Below are positions 48,023 through 55,899 of a stretch of 64,000 bases of DNA, one piece after another; the stretch's first letter is position 1, and each line of letters begins with the position of its first letter. The stretch is from the NCBI RefSeq assembly GCF_026341815.1, contig NZ_JAPENX010000001.1, positions 6,200,001 through 6,264,000 of the forward strand. The letters are read 5' to 3'. Both the position numbers and the translations under genes were made by a program. The notes under the pieces were generated by a model. The model ran no database searches. It was not told the origin of the DNA and was given only the letters and a program-made list of their open reading frames with translations. The DNA is from Streptomyces sp. NBC_00572. Lineage in GTDB: Bacteria > Actinomycetota > Actinomycetes > Streptomycetales > Streptomycetaceae.

Positions 48023-49696
48023 ATGAACAGCACCACCCCCGCCACCGCGAACACTCCCGTCCCCGCCGACCTCCTCCTCACCGGCGCCCGGATCCACACC
48101 GTCGACCCCGCGCTCCCCGAGGCCGAGGCCCTCGCGGTACGTGACGGCCGGATCGTCTGGATCGGCTCCGACGCCGAGGCCGGCGCCTGGGCCGGGCCCG
48201 GCACCCGGGTCCTCGACGGCGGCGGACGGCTCGTCCTGCCCGGCTTCGTCGACGCCCACAACCACGTCCGCCTCGGCTCCGACGACGCCTGCGTCCAACT
48301 CGCCGGCGCCCGCACCCTCGACGCGATCCACGACCGCATCCGCACCTGGCACACCGCACACCCGGACGCCGAGTGGATCGAGGCCGAGGCCTTCGACTAC
48401 TCCGCCGTCCCCGACGGTCGCATGCCCACCGCCGCCGACCTCGACCCGGCCACCGGCGACACCCCCGCCCTCGTGCTCAGCTACGACGTCCACACCGCCT
48501 GGCTCAACACCGCCGCCCTCCGGCGGCTCGGCGTCGACCGCGACCACACCGACCTCCCCTTCGGGCGGGCCGTCACGGACCCGACGACCGGCGAACCCAC
48601 CGGTTTCGTCAAGGACTTCGCGGTCAGGGGACTCTCCCGCGACGGCCACCGCTCCCTTCGTGAACTCGGCGTCCCGTGGGCCTCCCCGGACCGGCAGTAC
48701 GGCCGCCTCGCCAAGAGCCTCGACGACGCCATCGCCTTCGGCATCACCACCGTCGTCGAACCCCAGAACTCGCTCGACGACCTCGCCCTCTTCCAGCGCG
48801 CCCGTGCCGAGGGCCGTCTGCGCTCCCGGATCGTCGCCGCGCTGTTCCACCCCCGCGGCACGACCGACACCGACCTGGACGAATTCCAGTCCGTGGCAAA
48901 GGAGTTCGCGGACGACCGGCTGCGGGTCGGCCCGCTCAAGCTGTACATCGACGACGTCGTGGAACCCCGTACGGCCGCCCTCCTGGAACCGTACGCCGGC
49001 TGCTCCCACCACCGCGGCGACACCTTCTACCCGCCCGAGGAGTTCGCCGACCTGCTCACCCGGCTCGACGCGCGCGGCTTCCAGTGCTTCGTCCACGCCA
49101 CCGGCGACCGGGGCATCCGTACCGTCCTCGACGCCGTCGAGCGGGCCCGGGCCGCCAACGGGCCGCGTGACGCCCGCCACCAGATCGTCCACGTGGAGTG
49201 CCTCGACCCGGCCGACACCCCGCGCTTCGCCGCACTCGGCGTCGTCGCCTGCATGCAGCCCCGGCACGCCGCCCCGGACATCGCGGGACCGGGCCAGGAC
49301 TGGGCCGAGAACGTCGGCCCCGGCCGCTGGCACAAGGCCTGGCCGCTGCGCAGCCTGAGCGAGGCGGGCGCCGTCCTCGCCCTCTCCAGCGACTGGAACG
49401 TGGCCGAGATGGACCCCATGGTCGGTATCCACGCCGCCGTGACCCGTCGCCCGCCCGGTGGCGGGGAGGCCTGGACGGCGGGCGAGACGATCGACGTCGT
49501 CGCCGCCGTCGAGGGTTACACGATGGGCTCCGCGTACGCCAACTTCCTGGAGCATGAGCGAGGTTCGCTGACGGTCGGCAAGCTGGCCGACTTCGTCGTC
49601 CTTTCCCGCGACATCCTGCGCATCGCCCCGGAGGAGATCCCGGGCACGGTGGCGGAGACGGTCGTGGTGGGCGGGGAAGTGGTCGTGGAGCACTGA
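48023..49696 (+). CDS. Amidohydrolase, YtcJ/Amidohydro_3 type
   Basis: A 557-residue metal-dependent amidohydrolase. The metal ligands are in LPGFVDAHNHVRLG, CFVHATGDRGI and IVHVECLDPAD, and the catalytic Asp in LALSSDWNVAEMDP; YTMGSAYANFLEHERGSLTVGKLADFVVLSRD is the closing beta-sandwich segment. There is no signal peptide. The substrate is unknown, but co-location with an NCS1 permease suggests a nitrogen heterocycle or N-acyl compound brought in by it. Confidence 0.88.
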   Translation: MNSTTPATANTPVPADLLLTGARIHTVDPALPEAEALAVRDGRIVWIGSDAEAGAWAGPGTRVLDGGGRLVLPGFVDAHNHVRLGSDDACVQLAGARTLDAIHDRIRTWHTAHPDAEWIEAEAFDYSAVPDGRMPTAADLDPATGDTPALVLSYDVHTAWLNTAALRRLGVDRDHTDLPFGRAVTDPTTGEPTGFVKDFAVRGLSRDGHRSLRELGVPWASPDRQYGRLAKSLDDAIAFGITTVVEPQNSLDDLALFQRARAEGRLRSRIVAALFHPRGTTDTDLDEFQSVAKEFADDRLRVGPLKLYIDDVVEPRTAALLEPYAGCSHHRGDTFYPPEEFADLLTRLDARGFQCFVHATGDRGIRTVLDAVERARAANGPRDARHQIVHVECLDPADTPRFAALGVVACMQPRHAAPDIAGPGQDWAENVGPGRWHKAWPLRSLSEAGAVLALSSDWNVAEMDPMVGIHAAVTRRPPGGGEAWTAGETIDVVAAVEGYTMGSAYANFLEHERGSLTVGKLADFVVLSRDILRIAPEEIPGTVAETVVVGGEVVVEH

Positions 49697-49733
49697 GCCG
49701 GGGAGGCGGCGCGGAGCACCCGTGGGGGTGAAC

Positions 49734-49762
49734 GGCCGCCGGGTCCGGGTGACCCGGCGGCC
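49734..49762. terminator. Terminator after the amidohydrolase
   Basis: Perfect 12-bp arms GGCCGCCGGGTC and complement with a 5-nt loop lie 37 bp after the amidohydrolase stop and 48 bp from the convergent lipoprotein's stop. Confidence 0.85.
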
Positions 49763-49809
49763 TCCGCCGTGAGGATGCCGGTGTCGTGCGACGCCGATGC
49801 CGCCGTCGG

Positions 49810-50727
49810 TCAGTGGCCGTCGTTCCCGGACTTCACCACCATCCGCCGATCGAAGGTGAGGCCCGCGTTCCGGGACTCGTACACGCCGTCCTGAGTCGCG
49901 ACGAGCAGACGGCGGGCGTCCACGACCGTGAGCGCCTGCGGGCCTCCGCCCGGGACGGTGGAGACGCGCGTCCATCCGGTGCCGCCGCCCGTACCGCGGA
50001 AGAGGACGCCGTTCGGATCGATGCCGAAGAGGGCGTCGGGGGCACCCCAGGAGACGTGCGCGAGGACCCGGCCCGCACCCGGGGCGAAGCTCCGGCCGCC
50101 GTCCGTGCTGCGGGCCACTCCGGTTTCGGTGGTCGCGAGGACGGTGCCCGGGGCGGTGGGGGAGACGGCGATGTCGACGGCGCGCAGCGTGGCACGGTCG
50201 CCCCAGGTGACGCCGTCCGCGCTGACCCGCAACAGGCCGTTGGTGCTGTCGTACCCGTAGACGGTGGAGTCGGCTGCGGTGTCCAGGGCGTGGAAGTCGA
50301 CCTTCCCGGCGAGTGACTTCTCCTGCCAGGTGCGTCCGGAGTCCGTCGACGCGATGAGACCGAGGTCGGCGGGCCCGTCGCCGCCGGGGGCGGGGTGGCC
50401 GCTTGCGAGGAAGGCTCCCCCGGCCGTGACGGTGAAACCCATGAAGTCGTCGCGGCGGTCGCCGACCGGGGTCGGCCGGCCGTCGGCGTCCGGGGTGTGG
50501 AGCCCTTGGTGGGTGGCTACGTAGAGGGTTTCGCCGCGGACGCCGAGGCCGTGGATGTGACTGAGGGCCGCACCGGACCCGCCCTCGGGGGCCGGGTCCC
50601 CGGACGACGAACACGCGGTGAGGGCCAGGGCCATGGTGACGGCGGTGGCAGCGGCGGTGAGGGTGGGGGTGCGGCGGAGGGGAAGGGGGAGAGTGAGGGC
50701 CGAGAGGCCGGAGAAAGGCTTCTTCAT
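49810..50727 (-). CDS. BNR-repeat lipoprotein (F510_1955-type)
   Basis: A 305-residue exported lipoprotein. The lipobox is MALALTACSSS near residue 39. It has beta-propeller BNR-like repeats: STDSGRTWQEKS, VSADGVTWGDRA, RSTDGGRSFAPG and SRNAGLTFDRRM, and the opening HIHGLGVRGETLYVATHQGL typical of the F510_1955 group. Despite the glycosylhydrolase label of this group, no catalytic residues can be assigned. It is third in a same-strand group with DUF305 and DUF6153, a set I recall as common in Streptomyces. Confidence 0.75.
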   Translation of the reverse strand: MKKPFSGLSALTLPLPLRRTPTLTAAATAVTMALALTACSSSGDPAPEGGSGAALSHIHGLGVRGETLYVATHQGLHTPDADGRPTPVGDRRDDFMGFTVTAGGAFLASGHPAPGGDGPADLGLIASTDSGRTWQEKSLAGKVDFHALDTAADSTVYGYDSTNGLLRVSADGVTWGDRATLRAVDIAVSPTAPGTVLATTETGVARSTDGGRSFAPGAGRVLAHVSWGAPDALFGIDPNGVLFRGTGGGTGWTRVSTVPGGGPQALTVVDARRLLVATQDGVYESRNAGLTFDRRMVVKSGNDGH

Positions 50728-50837
50728 CGTTCTTTCGCCTGTGGATCAGGGGAGGCGGCGGGGGGCGGCCCGCCCCGGGGAGGGACGGGCCGCCTGCGCC
50801 ACGCGCGCGTGTACGGGAAGGGTGGAGCCGGGCCGGG

Positions 50838-51515
50838 TCAGAGGCGGGCGAGGACCTTCTTCAAGGTGGCGACCTCGGCGGACTGGGTCCGTACGACGTC
50901 GTCGGCGAGCGCCTTGGCCGTGGCGTTCCGGCCGTTCTTCTGTTCGTCCTCGGCCATGTCGACGGCGCCGTCGTGGTGGGCGATCATCAGCTCGGCGAAC
51001 GTGCGGTCGAAGGCCTTGCCCTTGACGGCGGCCAGATCCTTCATGTCCTGCTCGGACATCATCCCGGCCATGCCGTGACCGCCCCCGCCGCCGGAGCCGT
51101 GACCGGCGGACTCGGGCTTGCCCCAGCCCTTGAGCCATGCCTTCATCTTCTGGATCTCCGGGTCCTGGGCCTGCTCGATGGCGGTGACCAGCTTCTTGAC
51201 CTCGGGGTCCTCGGCCCGGCCCTCGGCGAGCTTCGCCATCTCCAGGGCCTGCTCGTGGTGGGGGATCATCATCTGCGCGAACATGGCGTCCGCGTCGTTG
51301 AAGGCGCCGGGGGCGGCGGCCGCGGTGGCGGAAGCCGAGGCGGAACCGGGGGTGGAAGCCGCTGCGGACGGGGACGGGGACGCGGACGAGGACGCGCCGT
51401 GGTCCATTCCGGTCTTGCCGTCGTCGGTGCCGCAGGCGGTGAGCAGGAGCCCGGTCGCGGTGGCGGCGCCGAGGAGGGCGAGCTTCCTGGCGCTGCGGTG
51501 GGTGAAGGAACGCAT
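50838..51515 (-). CDS. DUF305 lipoprotein
   Basis: A 225-residue lipoprotein (lipobox GLLLTACGT near residue 28) with a Ser/Ala/Pro linker and a DUF305 ferritin-like helical domain. Two matching His pairs are seen: MFAQMMIPHHEQALEMAKLAEG and TFAELMIAHHDGAVDMAEDEQ. A Gly/His/Met stretch (GHGSGGGGGHGMAGMMSEQDM) lies between. His and Met richness suggests metal, probably copper, binding at the cell surface. The CsoR-like site upstream of the neighbouring DUF6153 gene supports that. Confidence 0.88.
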   Translation of the reverse strand: MRSFTHRSARKLALLGAATATGLLLTACGTDDGKTGMDHGASSSASPSPSAAASTPGSASASATAAAAPGAFNDADAMFAQMMIPHHEQALEMAKLAEGRAEDPEVKKLVTAIEQAQDPEIQKMKAWLKGWGKPESAGHGSGGGGGHGMAGMMSEQDMKDLAAVKGKAFDRTFAELMIAHHDGAVDMAEDEQKNGRNATAKALADDVVRTQSAEVATLKKVLARL

Positions 51516-51607
51516 GGGTGATACCTCGGGTGCTGGTCGTACAGACGGAAATGGGCAGGCCGAAGGCGTTCACGGGCAGCGCGAGGCGCCCGCGGTGGCG
51601 GTACGGC

Positions 51608-52018
51608 CTAGATCCGCAGGACGGACAGCCGGGCGAGGTCGGGAGGTCGGGGCGGGGGTGCGTGCGGCCCCAGTGCGGGGGTGAGCCGCGCGAGGAGGAG
51701 GGCCATCCAGTCGGGGCGTCGTCCGAGCGCGGCTCTGACGAGCCCCATGAGCAGCCAGCCGGTGAGGACGGCCACGCACAGCGTGGTCATGTCCATCCCC
51801 GTGCCCGGTTCGTGCCGGGCGTCGGAGTCGTCGCCGTCGTGGGAGGCGGCGCCGGAGTGGTGGGCGGACGCGGAAGGGGGCTCCATGCCGCCGCCGGACC
51901 CCTCGGGGTGGCCGACGGCATGCATCAGGAACACCCCGAGCGCGAGCACGACGACGAGCAGAAGGTGCGCCAGGGCGCCTTCTGCTCGTCGACGGCGTTC
52001 TGCTCGGTGTGTACCCAC
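51608..52018 (-). CDS. DUF6153 membrane protein
   Basis: A 136-residue protein with a hydrophobic N-terminal helix (LAHLLLVVVLALGVFLMHAV), a His/Asp-rich external stretch (ASAHHSGAASHDGDDSDARHE) and a second helix (TTLCVAVLTGWLLMGLV). It is of unknown function. The GTG at 52018 has AGGAGG 8 nt upstream, within a small palindrome (52019-52036). It is the first gene of the DUF6153, DUF305, BNR series, although the 92- and 110-bp gaps mean single transcription is not certain. Confidence 0.7.
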   Translation of the reverse strand: MGTHRAERRRRAEGALAHLLLVVVLALGVFLMHAVGHPEGSGGGMEPPSASAHHSGAASHDGDDSDARHEPGTGMDMTTLCVAVLTGWLLMGLVRAALGRRPDWMALLLARLTPALGPHAPPPRPPDLARLSVLRI

Positions 52019-52040
52019 GGCCAGGACCTCCTGGCCGCCG

Positions 52041-52060
52041 AATATACCGGACGGGGGTAT
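52041..52060 (-). promoter_or_regulatory. CsoR-like operator over a -10 box
   Basis: ATACCGGACGGGGGTAT (52044-52060) has 5-bp ATACC/GGTAT ends around a G-rich centre, resembling copper-sensor CsoR operators of actinomycetes as I remember them. It overlaps a minus-strand TATATT (52046-52041), the likely -10 of the DUF6153 gene. No csoR gene is in the window. Confidence 0.5.
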
Positions 52061-52106
52061 CGGGACCGCGTCAGGAGGCGCGTGGCGGATGCCCGCGCCG
52101 GAGCGG

Positions 52107-52184
52107 CGGTGTCACGCGCCGCGTCAGCGCGGCGGTGTCACGCGCCACGCCGAGTCGACGGTGTCACGCGCCGCGTCGGACCGG
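52107..52184. repeat. Three tandem 26-bp repeats
   Basis: CGGTGTCACGCGCC occurs exactly at 52107, 52133 and 52159, a strict 26-bp period, with related spacers (GCGTCAGCGCGG, ACGCCGAGTCGA, GCGTCGGACCGG). The array fills the gap between the TPR gene's 3' end and the DUF6153 promoter. Three copies and no longer spacers exclude CRISPR. Tandem protein-binding sites or slippage duplication are possible. Confidence 0.75.
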
Positions 52185-52189
52185 CCGCG

Positions 52190-52537
52190 TCAGGCCGGGG
52201 GAGTCTCGCCGGTCATCGCGGCGGCCATCCGCAGGTGCGGCGCGGCCTCGTCCGTGCGTCCCAGGCGCTCCAGGGTGCGACCCAGCATCAGCCGGGCGTA
52301 GTGCTCGACCGGGTCGCGCTCCAGGATCTCCCGCAGTTCCGCCTCGGCGCGGGAGAGCTGGGCGGAGTGGTAGTAGGCCCGTGCGAGGAGGAGTCGCTGG
52401 GCCGTCTGCTCCGGGTGCTCGGCGACCAGGCCGCGCAGGACGCGCACGGCGGTTCCGTACTCCTTCGCGTCGAAGAAGAACCGGGCCCGGTCCCAGCGTT
52501 CGCCGGCTGTTCCGAACTCGTAGTACGTGTCGCTCAC
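52190..52537 (-). CDS. TPR-repeat protein
   Basis: A 115-residue soluble protein made of tetratricopeptide-like helix pairs: AVRVLRGLVAEHPEQTAQRLLLARAYYHS, AEAELREILERDPVEHYARLMLGRTLERLG and DEAAPHLRMAAAMTG. It probably acts by binding other proteins. The GTG at 52537 lies 120 bp from the divergent pirin gene, and I recall the pair recurring in Streptomyces. Confidence 0.8.
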   Translation of the reverse strand: MSDTYYEFGTAGERWDRARFFFDAKEYGTAVRVLRGLVAEHPEQTAQRLLLARAYYHSAQLSRAEAELREILERDPVEHYARLMLGRTLERLGRTDEAAPHLRMAAAMTGETPPA

Positions 52538-52657
52538 TTGCTCGCCCTTTCCAGAGGCCCGGATCTGCCACCCTGTGGGGTGGTCGACCAGGTCAACAAA
52601 CCGAGATGGTTGAACATTCCACTATGGTCACTCTCTCCGGACAGGAACAGGTTGAGC

Positions 52658-53623
52658 ATGAGCAATCTTGATCGTCAGGCCGCGCTGACCGTGTGCGGCG
52701 GTCGCGGATTCGTCGTCGCCGAGCCGGTACGGGAACTCCTCAGCCCCCGCCACGTTCAGCTCGGGGAGTCGACCGAGGTCCGCCGACTGCTCCCCAACCT
52801 GGGCCGCCGGATGGTCGGAGCCTGGGCCTTCGTGGATCACTACGGGCCGGACGACATCGCCGACGAACCGGGCATGCAGGTTCCGCCGCACCCGCACATG
52901 GGACTCCAGACCGTCAGCTGGCTCCACGACGGAGAGGTCCTGCACCGGGACTCCACCGGCAGCCTCCAGACCGTCCGGCCGCGCGAACTGGGCCTCATGA
53001 CCTCGGGCCGGGGCATCTCCCACTCGGAGGAGAGCCCCACGTCGCACGCCCGCTTCCTCCACGGCGCCCAGCTCTGGGTGGCCCTCCCCGACACCCACCG
53101 CCATGTGGAGCCGCACTTCCAGCACCATGCCGATCTGCCCCGGGTCACCACCCCGGGCCTCACGGCCACGGTCATCCTCGGCGAGCTCGACGGCGCCGTC
53201 TCGCCCGGCACGACGTACACCCCGATCGTCGGCGCCGATCTCGCGCTCACGGCCGGCGCCGAGACGAACCTCCCCCTGGACCCCGACTTCGAGTACGCCG
53301 TCCTGGCCATGTCCGGTGAGGCCCATGTCGACGGCGTCCCGGTCCTCCCCGGCTCCATGCTCTACCTGGGCTGCGGCCGCACCGAGCTGCCCCTCCGCGC
53401 GGTCTCCGACGCCGGCCTGATGCTCCTCGGCGGCGAGCCCTTCGAGGAGGAGATCGTCATGTGGTGGAACTTCGTGGGTCGCACGGACGAGGAGATCCGC
53501 GAGGCGCGGGAGGCCTGGACGGCGAGCGACCGCTTCGGCGAGGTCAAGGGCTACGACGGCGACCGCCTGGACGCCCCGGAGGTCCCCCCGACCCCGCTCA
53601 AGGCCCGGGGGCGGGTGCGCTGA
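52658..53623 (+). CDS. Pirin family protein
   Basis: A 321-residue bicupin pirin. The N-terminal cupin keeps the metal ligands in VPPHPHMGLQTVSWLHDGEVLHRDS and SGRGISHSEESP (His pair, later His and Glu). FVDHYGPDD and WWNFVGRTDEEI, near the start and end, are family marks. Pirins bind iron and act as quercetinases or redox-linked regulators; the role here is unknown. The ATG at 52658 is the first sensible start. Confidence 0.88.
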   Translation: MSNLDRQAALTVCGGRGFVVAEPVRELLSPRHVQLGESTEVRRLLPNLGRRMVGAWAFVDHYGPDDIADEPGMQVPPHPHMGLQTVSWLHDGEVLHRDSTGSLQTVRPRELGLMTSGRGISHSEESPTSHARFLHGAQLWVALPDTHRHVEPHFQHHADLPRVTTPGLTATVILGELDGAVSPGTTYTPIVGADLALTAGAETNLPLDPDFEYAVLAMSGEAHVDGVPVLPGSMLYLGCGRTELPLRAVSDAGLMLLGGEPFEEEIVMWWNFVGRTDEEIREAREAWTASDRFGEVKGYDGDRLDAPEVPPTPLKARGRVR

Positions 53624-54246
53624 CCTGGTCCTTCCGCTGCCGGCTGATGTCCTTCTGCCGGCCGATACCCGAACGGGGTGTGCGGGGCCGGGCTGCCCTT
53701 CGCCGCCTTGCCGACTGATCGTCAACTCTGTGCTGGGCTCAGAAGCTTCCACCAAGACGAAGATGGACCCGCCGCCGACGAGGCCGGTCCTCTCCGCGTG
53801 AGCGGAGGTGGACCGGAGAACCCGCACACGCGAGGCGGCGGTGGTCCCGGCCTTTGCCGTGGGGGCCGCAGGCGGGTCGTTGCGAGCGGCCCCTCCTCGC
53901 AACGACCCACCTGAACCGTCATTGAATCCGCGGGTGGCGACGTTTCCGCTGCTGAGACGACGCCCTCGTGCGCGTGAGCACGTTACGCCCCCGCAGTCGA
54001 AACCAGCGGCCACGGGTGGCCCTCCACGGAAACCCCCGGTCGGCAGGAGCGCGTCGACACCCGGCCGGATGCCTCCCGTCGCGCCCGGCTGCTCCGGGTG
54101 GACCCCACGAGTGGTGGACCTCCCGCCGCGAATTCAGGCTGGTCCACGGCGGTGCCCGCCCGAACCACGCGGCAGCGGGCCGAGCCGGACGGCATCGTCC
54201 CAGCCGGGACAGTCGAGAGGGTCAACCACGCGGGAGAGACGGGATC
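53624..54246. other. Long intergenic region, 623 bp
   Basis: No convincing gene is seen; the open frames have poor codon bias and Arg/Pro/Gly filler. It holds one clear hairpin, GGGTCGTTGCGAG (53874-53886) and its complement (53896-53908) with a 9-nt loop, which may end pirin transcripts. The last 300 bp presumably carry the promoter of the TAP-like hydrolase operon; I could not pick a safe -10/-35 pair. Confidence 0.5.
53874..53908. terminator. Hairpin downstream of pirin gene
   Basis: A 13-bp perfect inverted repeat with a 9-nt loop. It lies 250 bp after the pirin stop, which is far for a simple terminator, so a processed RNA end or another role cannot be excluded. Confidence 0.5.
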
Positions 54247-55899
54247 ATGACGGAACAGGACGACAGGACGGGCTGCCTACCGGCCGTTCGGGGGAGCGGC
54301 TGGTTCGTACGGAAACGGGGGGAACACCACCACGCGCGGCGAACCCCCGGGGACGCGCGCACCAAGGCGGCGGTGGCCGCAGCGGGCCTCGCCTTCCTGG
54401 GCGCCGTCGCCCCGACACCGAGCAGCGCCGGGTCGTCAGACCTCCCATGGCCCCCGCCGGGTGGTGCTCCGGCGCGGTTCGTGCCCGGTCCCTGCCCGGA
54501 CACGCCCGAGCCGATCCCCGGCCGGTGCGGGCTCCTGGAGGTGCCCGAGAACCGGGCCCATCGTGGCGGACGGACCATCAAGCTGACCGTGGCCATCATT
54601 CCGGCCACGTCGACCAAGCCCGCCGGAGACCCGGTGGTGTTCATGGAAGGGGGGCCCGGCGGCGACGCGATCGGGGCCATCCCCTTCCTGATCGACTCCA
54701 AGGTCAACCGCGACCGCGACCTGATCGTCATGACCCAGCGCGGAGGGCTCCACTCGCGTCCGAACCTCGCCTGCCCGGAGATCGACCGGTTCTACGGGGA
54801 GGCCGTCGGGCTGCGCTACGACGCGCCCTCGACCGGACGGCGGCTCGTACGGGCGGCGAAGGAGTGCCGGGACCGGTTGACGGCCGAAGGCGTCGATCTG
54901 CGCGCCTACAACACCACCGAGAACGCCGCCGACTTCGCCGACCTGCGCAGGACGCTGGGCGTCGAGCGGTGGAACGTATACGGCTACTCCTACGGCACCG
55001 ACCTGGCCCTCACCTTGCTGCGCCGGCACCCCCAGGGGATCAGTTCGGTGGCGATCGACTCGGTCGTACCCCCGCAGATCGTCAGCCTGCCGTGGACCTG
55101 GGACAGCGCCCGGGAGGGAATCGGTGCGATCTTCGACGCGTGCGCGGCCCAGCCGAGCTGCAAGAGCCGCTACCCGGACCTCCCGCGGACACTGACCGAA
55201 CAGGTCCGGCGCCTGGAGGCGAACCCCCTGACGCTGACGGTGGAGCCGCCCGGGGGAGGGAACCCGGTGAAGGTCGTCCTCGACGGGGGAACCCTGGTGA
55301 ACATCCTGGTCACCAACGGCCGCGCCATGCCGGCCGTGGACGTCCCCGCGGCACTCGACGAACTCGCCCGCGGCAACCCCGAGCGCCTCGCGAAGGTACA
55401 AGCCGCCGGCGCGACGCCCGTCATCGGCGAGATGGCCCACGGTCTGACGCATTCGGTGGCGTGCAGCGAATGGGTGCCGGGCCATTCGAAGTCCGACCTC
55501 CTGGCGGCGGGGCGCCGGGCCTTCCCCGGGTGGCCGGACACGGTCCTCGCCCAAGCACCGCAGCTGCCCTTCGAGCACGACCTGTGCCGCGTCTGGAACG
55601 TCCCGGACCGCACCGCGATCCAGCGGGTGGCCACCTTCAGCAAGGTGCCGACGCTCATCGTCTCCGGAACCTTCGACGCCAAGACCGGAGCGAAGTGGGG
55701 GCCGTACACGGGACGCACGCTGCCCCGCTCGACCGCCGTGCGGATTCCCGGGATCGGCCACTTCGTGGTTCCCCAGTCGCCCTGCGCGCAGAGCGTCCTG
55801 GCGTCCTTCCTCGCGCGTCCGACCGCGCCCGACACCGGTTGCGTCGCAGGACTCGCACCGGCACCGTTCACCATCACCCCCCTCCCGGAGCGAACATGA
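54247..55899 (+). CDS. Secreted alpha/beta hydrolase, TAP-like (first of tandem pair)
   Basis: A 550-residue exported serine hydrolase of the tripeptidyl aminopeptidase (SlpD/E-like) family. After ~40 odd N-terminal residues comes a signal-like helix (TKAAVAAAGLAFLGAVAPTPSSA). The oxyanion region is VVFMEGGPGGDAIGAIPF, the nucleophile elbow NVYGYSYGTDLALTLL, the acid in LIVSGTFDAKTG and the base in GIGHFVVPQSPCAQS. Cysteines such as AAQPSCKSRYP suggest disulfides. Its TGA overlaps the ATG of a close paralogue. The native substrate is probably peptides. A long N-terminus before the signal is unusual, so the true start may be downstream. Confidence 0.85.
   Translation: MTEQDDRTGCLPAVRGSGWFVRKRGEHHHARRTPGDARTKAAVAAAGLAFLGAVAPTPSSAGSSDLPWPPPGGAPARFVPGPCPDTPEPIPGRCGLLEVPENRAHRGGRTIKLTVAIIPATSTKPAGDPVVFMEGGPGGDAIGAIPFLIDSKVNRDRDLIVMTQRGGLHSRPNLACPEIDRFYGEAVGLRYDAPSTGRRLVRAAKECRDRLTAEGVDLRAYNTTENAADFADLRRTLGVERWNVYGYSYGTDLALTLLRRHPQGISSVAIDSVVPPQIVSLPWTWDSAREGIGAIFDACAAQPSCKSRYPDLPRTLTEQVRRLEANPLTLTVEPPGGGNPVKVVLDGGTLVNILVTNGRAMPAVDVPAALDELARGNPERLAKVQAAGATPVIGEMAHGLTHSVACSEWVPGHSKSDLLAAGRRAFPGWPDTVLAQAPQLPFEHDLCRVWNVPDRTAIQRVATFSKVPTLIVSGTFDAKTGAKWGPYTGRTLPRSTAVRIPGIGHFVVPQSPCAQSVLASFLARPTAPDTGCVAGLAPAPFTITPLPERT

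Noticed and set aside
52107..52184. CRISPR-like array
   Set aside because: Only three 26-bp units without separate spacers, no leader and no cas genes.
53808..55895. In-frame upstream extension of the second TAP-like hydrolase to 1227 codons
   Set aside because: The upstream part is the wrong frame of the first hydrolase; the ATGA overlap and clean signal peptide put the start at 55896.
54247..55899. Prophage or integrative element boundary in the 53.6-54.2 kb gap
   Set aside because: No integrase, tRNA, direct att-like repeats or change in neighbouring gene style is visible.
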